Origin: Herbidospora yilanensis
Lineage (GTDB): Bacteria > Actinomycetota > Actinomycetes > Streptosporangiales > Streptosporangiaceae
Direction of reading: 5' to 3'
DNA: 64,000 nt
Assembly: GCF_001570565.1 (NCBI RefSeq)
Contig: NZ_BBXE01000019.1
Span: 124,001 to 188,000, forward strand
Positions 43,900 to 51,994 of the stretch are shown piece by piece (within the stretch, counting starts at the first letter, position 1; each line of letters opens with the position of its first letter). The position numbers were made by a program, and so were the translations under genes. Below the pieces are notes generated by a model, which saw nothing but the letters and a program-made list of their open reading frames with translations, was not told the origin of the DNA and ran no database searches.

Positions 43900-44918
43900 C
43901 CTTCCTCCAGCTCAACGACCTGAAGGTGCACTTCCCGACCGACGACGGCCTGGTCAGGTCGGTCGACGGCCTGTCGTTCCAGCTCGAACGCGGCAAGACC
44001 CTGGGCATCGTGGGCGAGTCGGGCTCGGGCAAGAGCGTCACCTCGCTCAGCATCCTCGGCCTGCACAAGGGCGGCCGGGCCAGGATCTCCGGCGAGATCT
44101 GGCTCGACGGCGAGGAGCTCGTCTCGGCCTCGCAGGAGCACGTGCGCTCGCTGCGCGGCAAGAAGATGGCGATGATCTTCCAGGACCCGCTGTCGGCGAT
44201 GCACCCCTATTACACGGTGGGCGACCAGATCATCGAGGCCTACCGCATCCACAACGACGTGCCGAAGAAGGTCGCCAGGAAACACGCGATCGACATGCTC
44301 GGCCGGGTCGGCATCCCGCAGCCCGACCGCCGCGTCGACAGCTACCCGCACGAGTTCTCCGGCGGCATGCGCCAGCGCGCGATGATCGCCATGGCCCTGT
44401 CGTGCGACCCCGAGCTGCTGATCGCCGACGAGCCGACCACCGCGCTCGACGTGACCGTCCAGGCGCAGATCCTCGACCTGATGCGCGACCTGCAGCGCGA
44501 CTTCAACGCCGCGCTGATCATCATCACCCACGACCTGGGCGTGGTCGCCGAGCTGTCCGACGACATCCTCGTCATGTACGGCGGCAAGTGCATCGAGTAC
44601 GGCTCCGCCGACGACATCTTCGAACGGCCCGAGCACCCCTACACCTGGGGTCTGCTGGGGTCCATGCCCCGCCTCGACCGCGAGGTGACCGAGCGGCTGC
44701 TGCCGATCAAGGGCAGCCCGCCCTCGCTCATCAACGTGCCGTCCGGGTGCGCCTTCCACCCCCGCTGCGCCTTCGAGCCGCGTACCGGCGGCAAGGGCGG
44801 CACGGTCGTGCCCGACCTGGTCGAGACCGAGGGAGGCCACCTGGTGCGCTGCCACCTCTCCCGTGAGGAGCGGCGGGACATCTGGGCCACCGAGATCAAG
44901 CCGAAGCTGGAGTCCTGA
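43896..44918 (+). CDS. oppD: ABC transporter ATP-binding protein, OppD/DppD type
   Basis: The 340-residue ATPase has Walker [10 protein letters not shown]-loop [15 protein letters not shown], signature [15 protein letters not shown], Walker [13 protein letters not shown] and switch THDLG. The C-terminal oligopeptide/dipeptide extension has the cysteine-rich [14 protein letters not shown]...RCHLS. The stop and the next ATG share one base. Confidence 0.93.
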   Translation: MTFLQLNDLKVHFPTDDGLVRSVDGLSFQLERGKTLGIVGESGSGKSVTSLSILGLHKGGRARISGEIWLDGEELVSASQEHVRSLRGKKMAMIFQDPLSAMHPYYTVGDQIIEAYRIHNDVPKKVARKHAIDMLGRVGIPQPDRRVDSYPHEFSGGMRQRAMIAMALSCDPELLIADEPTTALDVTVQAQILDLMRDLQRDFNAALIIITHDLGVVAELSDDILVMYGGKCIEYGSADDIFERPEHPYTWGLLGSMPRLDREVTERLLPIKGSPPSLINVPSGCAFHPRCAFEPRTGGKGGTVVPDLVETEGGHLVRCHLSREERRDIWATEIKPKLES

Positions 44919-45931
44919 TGACCGAACCCATCCTGTCCGTCCAGGGGCTGGAGAAGCACTTCCCGGTCACCAAGGGCCTGTTCAAGAGCCAGGTCGGCGC
45001 GGTCAAGGCGGTCGACGGCATCAGCTTCGACGTGCGCAAGGGCGAGACGCTGGGCCTGGTGGGCGAGTCGGGCTGCGGCAAGACCACCACCGGCCGCCTG
45101 ATCACCCGGCTGATCGAGCCCACCGGCGGGAAGATCACCTTCGAGGGTCACGACATCACGCACATGAAGCAGGGCAGGCTCCGGCCGCTCCGGCGCGACA
45201 TGCAGATGATCTTCCAGGACCCGTACAGCAGCCTGAACCCCCGCCACACCGTCGGGGCCATCGTGGGCGCGCCGTTCCGGATCCAGGGCATCGAGACCGA
45301 GCAGGGGACGAAGAAGGCCGTCCAGGAGATCCTGGAACTGGTCGGCCTGAACCCCGAACACTACAACCGCTACCCGCACGAGTTCTCCGGCGGTCAGCGG
45401 CAGCGCATCGGCATCGCCCGCACCCTCGCCCTGAAGCCCAAGCTGATCATCGCCGACGAGCCGGTCTCCGCGCTCGACGTGTCGATCCAGGCCCAGGTCG
45501 TCAACCTGCTGGAAGACCTGCAGAACGAGCTCGACCTGACCTACGTGGTGATCGCCCACGACCTGTCGGTCGTCCGGCACATCTCCGACCGGGTCGCGGT
45601 CATGTACCTCGGCAAGATCGTCGAGGTGGGCGAGCGCGCGGGCCTCTACGGCTCGCCGATGCACCCCTACACCAACGCCCTGATGTCGGCGGTGCCGATC
45701 CCCGACCCCAAGCAGCGTGCGGGCCGCGAGCGCATCCGCCTCACCGGCGACGTGCCCTCGCCGCTCAACCCGCCGCCGGCCTGCCGTTTCCACACGCGCT
45801 GCTGGAAGGCCCAGGAGATCTGCAAGACCCAGGAACCGCCCCTGGCGGAGCTCGTCCCGGGCCACGCGGTCGCCTGTCACTTCCCGGAGAACGCCCCGTC
45901 GACGACGGAGACCCCGGCCACGGTGGCCTAG
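44918..45931 (+). CDS. oppF: ABC transporter ATP-binding protein, OppF/DppF type
   Basis: The 337-residue ATPase partners OppD. Walker [24 protein letters not shown], signature [15 protein letters not shown], Walker [15 protein letters not shown] and AHDLS are present. The [17 protein letters not shown] extension closes the protein. It ends the operon and is followed by a strong hairpin. Confidence 0.93.
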   Translation: MTEPILSVQGLEKHFPVTKGLFKSQVGAVKAVDGISFDVRKGETLGLVGESGCGKTTTGRLITRLIEPTGGKITFEGHDITHMKQGRLRPLRRDMQMIFQDPYSSLNPRHTVGAIVGAPFRIQGIETEQGTKKAVQEILELVGLNPEHYNRYPHEFSGGQRQRIGIARTLALKPKLIIADEPVSALDVSIQAQVVNLLEDLQNELDLTYVVIAHDLSVVRHISDRVAVMYLGKIVEVGERAGLYGSPMHPYTNALMSAVPIPDPKQRAGRERIRLTGDVPSPLNPPPACRFHTRCWKAQEICKTQEPPLAELVPGHAVACHFPENAPSTTETPATVA

Positions 45932-45944
45932 CTTTCGTCCCTCC

Positions 45945-45975
45945 CGGGCCGCCCGCTCACCGAGTGGGCGGCCCG
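45945..45975 (+). terminator. 14-bp stem-loop after the opp-like operon
   Basis: CGGGCCGCCC-G-CTC pairs with GAG-T-GGGCGGCCCG around loop ACC, with one G-U pair. There is no T-run, as usual for GC-rich actinobacterial terminators. It separates the transporter operon from the ebo genes. Confidence 0.75.
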
Positions 45976-46055
45976 AGGCATGCACTCGGGCGATATGCGC
46001 GGATTTACCTTGAAGCAGGTCAAGGGCTCGCTATCGGACGAAAAGTCTGGAAACA

Positions 46056-46085
46056 TCCGATCATCTAGCTTGGTAAGTGATCGGA
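46056..46085. promoter_or_regulatory. Palindromic operator candidate TCCGATCA-N14-TGATCGGA
   Basis: Perfect 8-bp arms at 46056-46063 and 46078-46085, ending 8 bp before the eboC ATG. The right arm contains the GGA of the GGAAG ribosome site, so a bound regulator or RNA stem would block translation initiation. Confidence 0.55.
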
Positions 46086-46093
46086 AGTCGTAA

Positions 46094-46948
46094 ATGAGTC
46101 GAATCGGGTTTAGGGCGGCACTCGAACTGGTGCGCGCCCCGGCCACCCTCTCCGTCCCCGGCGACACCATGGCGGGCGCCGCGCTCGCCGGGCGCAGCGG
46201 AACCCCCGGCCTGGCCGCCGCCTCGGTGCTGCTCTACTGGGCCGGGATGGCCCTGAACGACTGGGCCGACCGCGACATCGACGCGGTCGAGCGGCCCGAG
46301 CGGCCCATCCCCTCCGGACGCATCTCGGCCAACCAGGCCCTCGGCATCGCCGCCGGGCTCACCGGCGCCGGGATCGCCGCGGCCACGCTCGCGGGCGGCC
46401 GGAAGGGCTTCGCCATCTCCGCGCTGCTGGCGGGGGCGGTGTGGGCGTACGACATGGGCCTGAAGCACACCCCGGCCGGTCCCGCCTCGATGGCGGCCTG
46501 CCGCACGCTCGACGTGATGCTCGGCGCCGGCCGGGCCACGCCGATGGCCTTCGCCGTGGGCGCCCACACCTACGGCATCAGCATCCTCGGCCGCGCGGAG
46601 GTGTCCGGGGCGAGCCCGGCCACCGTCCGCGGAGCCCTCGCCTGTACGGCCGCCGCCACCGGTCTCGCGGCCGTCTCGGTGGCCCGGGGCGCGGGCTCGG
46701 CGGCCGACAAGGCCACCGCGGCCGCCCTCATCGCCGGGTACGCCGCCAGCGGCGGGAAGGCGACGCTGGCGCTGCGCGGCAAGCCCGACCCCGAGCAGGT
46801 CCGCCAGGCGGTCCGCGCCTCGATCATGGGCTTCGTGCCGCTCCAGTCGGCCGCCGTGGCCGGAGGCGGCAAGACGCTCTCCGGGCTGGGCCTGCTGGCC
46901 GCGCTCCCGGTGGGCCGCTGGCTCTCCTCGAAGATGTCGACGGCATGA
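46094..46948 (+). CDS. eboC: EboC-like UbiA-family prenyltransferase
   Basis: The 284-residue membrane protein has the UbiA aspartate motif NDWADRDIDAVERPERPIPSG and the second motif region YDMGLKHTPAGPASMAACRTLDVMLG, which is less canonical. That divergence is typical of SCO6650/EboC-like members. UbiA enzymes transfer prenyl groups to aromatic or other acceptors. Association with the following isomerase and phosphodiesterase genes identifies the ebo-type set. GGAAG lies before the ATG; the stop overlaps eboE. Confidence 0.82.
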   Translation: MSRIGFRAALELVRAPATLSVPGDTMAGAALAGRSGTPGLAAASVLLYWAGMALNDWADRDIDAVERPERPIPSGRISANQALGIAAGLTGAGIAAATLAGGRKGFAISALLAGAVWAYDMGLKHTPAGPASMAACRTLDVMLGAGRATPMAFAVGAHTYGISILGRAEVSGASPATVRGALACTAAATGLAAVSVARGAGSAADKATAAALIAGYAASGGKATLALRGKPDPEQVRQAVRASIMGFVPLQSAAVAGGGKTLSGLGLLAALPVGRWLSSKMSTA

Positions 46949-47754
46949 ACTTCGGCTACTGCTCCAACGGGTTCCGCGACCACTCCCTCGACGACGCGCT
47001 CAGCGTGCTCGCCGACCTGGGCTACACGGGCGTGGCGCTCACCCTCGACCACGGGCACCTCGGCCCCGACCCGACGTTCCACGAGGTCAGCCGGGTCGCG
47101 ACGCTGCTGAGCCGGCTGGGCCTGTCAGTGGTCGTGGAGACCGGGGGCCGTTACACCCTCGACCGGTTCCGCAAGCACTACCCGACGCTGCTGCACGAGG
47201 ACGCGGCGGCGCGGGTGGCGTACACGAAGAGGGCCATCGAGGTCGCCGCCGACCTCGGCGCGCCGGTCGTCCACCTCTGGAGCGGCATCCGCCCCGTCGA
47301 GGTGCCCGAGGACCTCGCGTGGGACCGGCTGACCGCGCACTGCGAGACCCTGCTGGCCGACGCCGAGGAGCACGACGTGGTGCTCGGGTTCGAACCCGAG
47401 CCCGGCATGCTCGTCGACGACCTGGCCTCCTACGAGCGGCTGCGCAAGCGGCTGGGGGAGCCCGACCGCTTCGGGCTGACCCTCGACATCGGGCACTGCC
47501 GGTGCCTGGAACCCTGGCCGGTCGCCGAGTGCGTCCGGCGGGCGTCGCCCTACCTGGTGCACGTCCAGATCGAGGACATGCGGCGAGATGTCCACGAACA
47601 TCTGGAGTTCGGCGACGGAGAGATCGAGTTCGCGCCCGTCATGGCGGAGTTGCGCGGATTCGACGGGATGATCGCGGTCGAACTGGCCCGGCACAGCCAC
47701 GCCGCCCCCGCGGTCGCCCAGAGATCCATCGAATTCCTGCGACGTCATTCCTGA
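46945..47754 (+). CDS. eboE: EboE-like sugar phosphate isomerase/epimerase (TIM barrel)
   Basis: The 269-residue xylose-isomerase-like barrel begins NFGYCSNGFRDHSLDDALSVL. Metal-site residues can be read in VLGFEPEPGML, LTLDIGHCRCLEPWP, VHVQIEDMRRDVHEHLEFGDGEI and MIAVELARHSH. It is coupled to eboC by ATGA. The reaction carried out by Ebo proteins is not established; in cyanobacteria the cluster is needed to export a scytonemin precursor. Confidence 0.83.
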   Translation: MNFGYCSNGFRDHSLDDALSVLADLGYTGVALTLDHGHLGPDPTFHEVSRVATLLSRLGLSVVVETGGRYTLDRFRKHYPTLLHEDAAARVAYTKRAIEVAADLGAPVVHLWSGIRPVEVPEDLAWDRLTAHCETLLADAEEHDVVLGFEPEPGMLVDDLASYERLRKRLGEPDRFGLTLDIGHCRCLEPWPVAECVRRASPYLVHVQIEDMRRDVHEHLEFGDGEIEFAPVMAELRGFDGMIAVELARHSHAAPAVAQRSIEFLRRHS

Positions 47755-47764
47755 GGACATAACC

Positions 47765-49063
47765 ATGCTCGTTATCAACGTGGTCGGGCTCACCCCGCGT
47801 CTGCTCGCCCACATGCCCAACGTGTCGAAACTGGGCAACGCCGCCGCTCTCACGCCGGTGCTGCCCGCGGTGACCTGTTCGGTGCAGGCCTCCATCGTGA
47901 CCGGCGCGATGCCCCGCGACCACGGCATCGTCGGCAACGGGTGGTACTTCCGCGACCTCGGCGAGGTCTTCCTGTGGCGCCAGCACAACGCCCTCATCCA
48001 GGGCGAGCAGATCTGGGACGTCACCCGCGACCTCAAGACCGCCAACGTCTGCTGGTGGTACGCCATGGGCACCAACTCCGACTTCGTGGTGACGCCCCGC
48101 CCGATCTACCACGCCGACGGCGCCAAGTCGCCCGACGCCTACGTGCGCCCCCCGGAGTGGCACGACCGGCTGGTGAACGACCTGGGCGAGTTCCCCCTGT
48201 TCACCTACTGGGGGCCGAACGCCGGCATCACCTCGTCGAACTGGATCGTGGGCGCCACCCGGAAGATCATCGACGCCGAGAAGCCCGACCTGACGATGGT
48301 CTACATCCCGCACCTCGACTACGACCTGCAGCGCTTCGGCCCCGACTCCCAGCAGGCGATCGACGCCGCCAAGGCCGTCGACCAGGCGCTGGTGCCGCTG
48401 CTCGACCAGAACCCGGTCATCCTGTCGGAGTACGGCATCACCAACGCCACCCGCGCGGTCGACATCAACCGGGCGCTGCGCCGCGAGGGCCTCCTGGAGG
48501 TCTACACCCAGGTCGGCATGGAGTACCTCGACCCGTGGACCAGCCGCGCCTTCGCGGTCTCCGACCACCAGATCTCCCACGTCTACGTGAAGGACTCCGC
48601 CGACATCCCGCGCGTCCGCGACCTGATCGCGGGCCTGGAGGGCGTCGACGAGGTCCTCGACCAGGCCGGCAAGGAGAAGTACGGCCTCGACCACGAACGC
48701 GCCGGGGAACTGGTCGCCGTGGCCGAGCCCGACGCCTGGTTCACCTACTACTACTGGCTCGACGACGACCGCGCGCCCGACTTCGCCAAGCTGGTCGAGA
48801 TCCACCGCAAGCCCGGCTACGACCCCGCCGAGCTGTTCATGACCAGCAAGGCCATCGCCGCCAAGGCGCTGCTGCGCAAGAAGATGGGCTTCCGCTACGA
48901 GATGTCGGTCGTCCCCCTCGACCCGAAGCAGGTCAGCGGCAGCCACGGCCGCCTGCCCGACTCGCCCGAGGACGGCCCGGTCCTGATCGGCCCGTGGGAC
49001 GGCGAGAGCTACCACGCGACCGAGGTGAAGGACCTCCTGCTCAAGGAACTGCGCAGGTCGTGA
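47765..49063 (+). CDS. eboF: EboF-like alkaline-phosphatase-superfamily phosphodiesterase
   Basis: The 432-residue protein belongs to the nucleotide pyrophosphatase/phosphodiesterase group. PAVTCSVQASIVTG carries the nucleophilic Thr, and MPRDHGIVGNGWYF and PHLDYDLQRFG are further metal-site motifs. In VILSEYGIT the usual D-H metal pair reads E-Y. The first metal motif reads INVVGLTP, where related enzymes have an Asp in place of Asn. There is no signal peptide, so it is predicted cytoplasmic. GAGGA lies 8 nt upstream of the ATG. Confidence 0.83.
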   Translation: MLVINVVGLTPRLLAHMPNVSKLGNAAALTPVLPAVTCSVQASIVTGAMPRDHGIVGNGWYFRDLGEVFLWRQHNALIQGEQIWDVTRDLKTANVCWWYAMGTNSDFVVTPRPIYHADGAKSPDAYVRPPEWHDRLVNDLGEFPLFTYWGPNAGITSSNWIVGATRKIIDAEKPDLTMVYIPHLDYDLQRFGPDSQQAIDAAKAVDQALVPLLDQNPVILSEYGITNATRAVDINRALRREGLLEVYTQVGMEYLDPWTSRAFAVSDHQISHVYVKDSADIPRVRDLIAGLEGVDEVLDQAGKEKYGLDHERAGELVAVAEPDAWFTYYYWLDDDRAPDFAKLVEIHRKPGYDPAELFMTSKAIAAKALLRKKMGFRYEMSVVPLDPKQVSGSHGRLPDSPEDGPVLIGPWDGESYHATEVKDLLLKELRRS

Positions 49064-49090
49064 ACCGGCCCGGGGGCGGGCGGTCGTGCG

Positions 49091-49774
49091 TCAGGGCTGC
49101 GCGCCGGGTGTGATGAGCCCGGTCTCGTAGGCCAGCACGACCGCCTGCACCCGGTCGCGCAACCCCAGTTTCGTCAGCACGTTGCCCACGTGGGTCTTCA
49201 CGGTCGTCTCGCTGACCACCAGCTCACGGGCGATCTCGGCGTTGGACAGGCCCTTGGCGATCAGCTTGAGGACCTCCAGCTCCCGCTCGGTCAGCCGGGC
49301 CAGCCGCGACGGCGACGCCTGCTGCTGCGCCGACGGCAGCCGGCTCGCGAACTTGTCGAGCAGCCGCCGCGTCACGCTGGGCGCCACGATCGCGTCGCCG
49401 CCCGCCACCACCCGGATCGCCTGCACCAGCTCCGCGGGCGGCACGTCCTTCAGCAGGAACCCGCTGGCCCCGGCCCGCAGCGCCTCCACGATGTACTCGT
49501 CGAGGTCGAAGGTGGTCAGCACCAGCACCCGGGGCACGTGGGCCGACGGCGCGGCGTCGCGGACGATCCGGCGGGTCGCCTCGATGCCGTCCATGCCGGG
49601 CATCCGGATGTCCATGAGGACCACGTCGGGCAGCAGCGCCCGTGACTGGTCCATCGCGGTCGAGCCGTCGCCCGCCTCGCCGACCACGGTGACGTCGGTC
49701 TCGGCCTCCAGGATGAACCTGAACCCCGTGCGCAGCAGCGGCTGGTCGTCGACCAACAACACCCTGATCGGCAT
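49091..49774 (-). CDS. Response regulator, NarL/FixJ family
   Basis: The 227-residue protein has a receiver domain (VLLVDDQPLLRTGFRFIL; phosphoacceptor Asp in VVLMDIRMPGMDG; VLTTFDLDEY; LKDVPP) and a C-terminal LuxR-type HTH (LTERELEVLKLIAKGLSNAEIARELVVSETTVKTHV). It is the partner of the kinase directly upstream, whose TAA stop abuts its ATG. Confidence 0.93.
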   Translation of the reverse strand: MPIRVLLVDDQPLLRTGFRFILEAETDVTVVGEAGDGSTAMDQSRALLPDVVLMDIRMPGMDGIEATRRIVRDAAPSAHVPRVLVLTTFDLDEYIVEALRAGASGFLLKDVPPAELVQAIRVVAGGDAIVAPSVTRRLLDKFASRLPSAQQQASPSRLARLTERELEVLKLIAKGLSNAEIARELVVSETTVKTHVGNVLTKLGLRDRVQAVVLAYETGLITPGAQP

Positions 49775-50956
49775 TTACCTGTCCTTGAGGGGAAAGCGGG
49801 CCCGGACCTCGAATCCGCCCCCCGGTCGCGGGCCGATCCGCAGAACTCCACCATAGAGGGCAACTCGCTCCTTGATGCCCACCAGACCGTGCCCCTTGCC
49901 GCCGTTCTCGCGTGTCAGCACGAGCCCGCGGCCGTCGTCCTCGACGTGCACCATCAGCTCGCTGGGCTCGTGGCGGACCGTCACCCACGCGCGGGCGGCC
50001 GGCCCGGCGTGCCGCAGGCTGTTGGTCAGCGCCTCCTGGACCAGCCGGTAGGCGGCCAGGTCGACGCCCGGCGGCAGTTGCCGCGTCTCGCCCTCAAGCC
50101 AGAGCTGCGTGGTCAGCCCCGCCTCCCGCATCTGGTCGACCAGGCCGGGCAGGTCGTCCATGCCCGGCTGCGGGCCGCGCTCGGCCGGCCCGTCGGTCCG
50201 CAGCACGCCGACGATGTTGCGCATCTCGGCCATCGCCGTGCGCCCCATCTCCTCGATGGAGACCAGCGCGTCGCGGGCCACCGCCGGATTCTTCTCCAGC
50301 ATCGTGCGGGCGGCCGCGGCCTGCACCGTCATCACCGACACGTGGTGGGCGACCACGTCGTGGAGCTCCCTGGCGATCCGCGACCGCTCCTCGGCGCGGG
50401 CCGCCCGGGTGTCGGCCTCGCGGGCGCGTTCGAGCCGGTCGGCCCGGTCGACCAGCTCCCCGAGATAGGCCCGCCGCAGCCGGGTCGTGCGCCCGATCAC
50501 CCACACCAGCGCGGTCACCACCACGACGACCGCGTGGTCGGCCCACCCGAGATCGTTGTTGTCGGGCAGCGCCCCGGCGAGGTAACCGGCCATGACCAGC
50601 ACCGCCGCCAGCACGCTCAGCGCCAGCCCGCGCAGCGTGGCGACGGTGTAGAGCAGGATGACGGCCCCGAAGTCGGCCAGCCCGGGGTTGTAGCCCAGCC
50701 CGCTGAGCGTCAGCGCGGGCACGCTCGTCGCCAGCAGGATCAGGAACGGCCACCGCCGCCGGAACGCCAGCGGCAGCGTGCACGAGACGACCAGCAGCAG
50801 GCTGAACCAGTCGGCCGGTCGCGTGCCGAAGGCCGGGGACATCTCCCCGCCGAGGCTCGCCGGCCCCGTGGACAACACGAAGAGCAGCGAGGACGCGGTC
50901 ACCACGACCGCGAGGACTGAGTCGCTGATCAGTTGCCGACGGGGGGAGGCGCGCAC
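49775..50956 (-). CDS. Sensor histidine kinase, HPK7 (NarX/DesK-like) family
   Basis: The 393-residue kinase has an N-terminal membrane domain of about five helices with no sizeable extracellular loop, so it may sense a signal within the membrane. The HisKA_3 dimerisation helix has ERSRIARELHDVVAHHVSVM with the phospho-His. The ATPase domain has LVQEALTNSLRHAGPAARAWV (N box), DDGRGL and GKGHGLVGIKERV. It starts at GTG 50956. Confidence 0.92.
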   Translation of the reverse strand: MRASPRRQLISDSVLAVVVTASSLLFVLSTGPASLGGEMSPAFGTRPADWFSLLLVVSCTLPLAFRRRWPFLILLATSVPALTLSGLGYNPGLADFGAVILLYTVATLRGLALSVLAAVLVMAGYLAGALPDNNDLGWADHAVVVVVTALVWVIGRTTRLRRAYLGELVDRADRLERAREADTRAARAEERSRIARELHDVVAHHVSVMTVQAAAARTMLEKNPAVARDALVSIEEMGRTAMAEMRNIVGVLRTDGPAERGPQPGMDDLPGLVDQMREAGLTTQLWLEGETRQLPPGVDLAAYRLVQEALTNSLRHAGPAARAWVTVRHEPSELMVHVEDDGRGLVLTRENGGKGHGLVGIKERVALYGGVLRIGPRPGGGFEVRARFPLKDR

Positions 50957-50962
50957 GCAATC

Positions 50963-50968
50963 AATTTA
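50963..50968 (-). promoter_or_regulatory. Candidate -10 (TAAATT) for the kinase-regulator operon
   Basis: On the minus strand TAAATT lies 6 nt before GTG 50956, with no ribosome binding site between, suggesting a leaderless message. Confidence 0.4.
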
Positions 50969-51015
50969 GGCGTCTCCCGGCCCGCAGACCTCATCCCCAA
51001 GAACGAGCCCGGGGC

Positions 51016-51879
51016 TCAGAGCTCGTCGGTCGCCGCACGGGCCGCCAGCCGCCGCGTCGGCCGCGGCCTCTCCTCCGGTACGGGCGGGGGAGTGCCCCCG
51101 AACTCCGGGCAGAGCGCCTGGTGGTCGCACCAGCCGCACAACCGGGACGGCCGGTGGTGCCACTCGCGGGTCGTCAGCGACCGCTCGATCGCCTGCCACA
51201 ACGCCTCGACCTTGCGCTCGGTCGCCCGCAGGTCGGCCTCGTCGGGCTGGTATCGCAGCACCTCGCCTTGGCCGCTCAGGTACATGAGCTGGAGCAGCCG
51301 GGGGATCTCGCCGCGCTGCCGCCACAACACCAGGGCGTAGAACTTCATCTGGAACAGCGCCTTGGCCTCGAAATGGGGGCCGGGGGCGGCGCCCGTCTTG
51401 TAGTCGACCACCCGGATCTCCCCGGTGGGCGCGACGTCGAGCCGGTCGACGTAACCCCGCAGCATCAGGCCGCTGTCGAGCACCGCCTCGACGTAGAGCT
51501 CCCGCTCGGCCGGTTCGAGCACCGTCGGGTCTTCGAGCGTGAAGTAGCGGTCGACCATGCCGCGCGCCTGCTCCAGCCACTCGTCGCGCTCGGCGTCGGT
51601 CGCGAACAGCCCCTCGTAGGCGGGCTCCTCGTCGAGCAGCCGCCGCCACTGCGGTTCGAGCAGCTCTCGGGCGGCCGCGACGGTGCGGGCCCCGGGCGGC
51701 AGGTCGTAGAGGCGTTCGAGCACGGCGTGGACGAGGGTGCCCCGCACGGCCGCCGCCGAGGGTCTCTCGGGAAGCTGGTCGATCACCCTGAACCGGTAGA
51801 GCAACGGGCAGGTCATGAAGTCACCGGCACGGGAGGGGGACAACGCGCCGATGACGGCGCGCTCCTCGGTCAGGGTCAT
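51016..51879 (-). CDS. RecB-family PD-(D/E)XK nuclease with probable Fe-S cluster
   Basis: The 287-residue protein has the RecB/Cas4-like nuclease core: RGTLVHAVLERLYD (motif His), LRGYVDRLDVAP (Asp) and IRVVDYKTGAAPG (catalytic D-Y-K). One Cys near the N-terminus (FMTCPLLYRFR) and three at the C-terminus (LCGWCDHQALCPEF) match the pattern binding a [4Fe-4S] cluster in AddB and Cas4. An equivalent gene near the proteasome locus occurs in mycobacteria. ATG 51879 is preferred over 51897 because TATCGT lies 6 nt before it. Confidence 0.87.
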   Translation of the reverse strand: MTLTEERAVIGALSPSRAGDFMTCPLLYRFRVIDQLPERPSAAAVRGTLVHAVLERLYDLPPGARTVAAARELLEPQWRRLLDEEPAYEGLFATDAERDEWLEQARGMVDRYFTLEDPTVLEPAERELYVEAVLDSGLMLRGYVDRLDVAPTGEIRVVDYKTGAAPGPHFEAKALFQMKFYALVLWRQRGEIPRLLQLMYLSGQGEVLRYQPDEADLRATERKVEALWQAIERSLTTREWHHRPSRLCGWCDHQALCPEFGGTPPPVPEERPRPTRRLAARAATDEL

Positions 51880-51885
51880 GCCCAG

Positions 51886-51891
51886 ACGATA
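51886..51891 (-). promoter_or_regulatory. Candidate -10 (TATCGT) for the RecB-like gene
   Basis: TATCGT on the minus strand ends 6 nt before ATG 51879, favouring this start and a leaderless transcript. Confidence 0.35.
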
Positions 51892-51994
51892 GGCCATGGC
51901 CCCGACACTTCCCGGCCCGCACGGGCTCGCCGCGAACCGCCGGGCAGGTGGACGGCGCGTAGGATCCATGCCAAGGAAGGGGAACCAGACCGTT

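Noticed and set aside
45980-46093. 37-codon frame ending exactly at the eboC ATG
   Set aside because: GAGG is only one base from the ATG, the composition is unremarkable and the frame runs through the palindrome; more likely chance.
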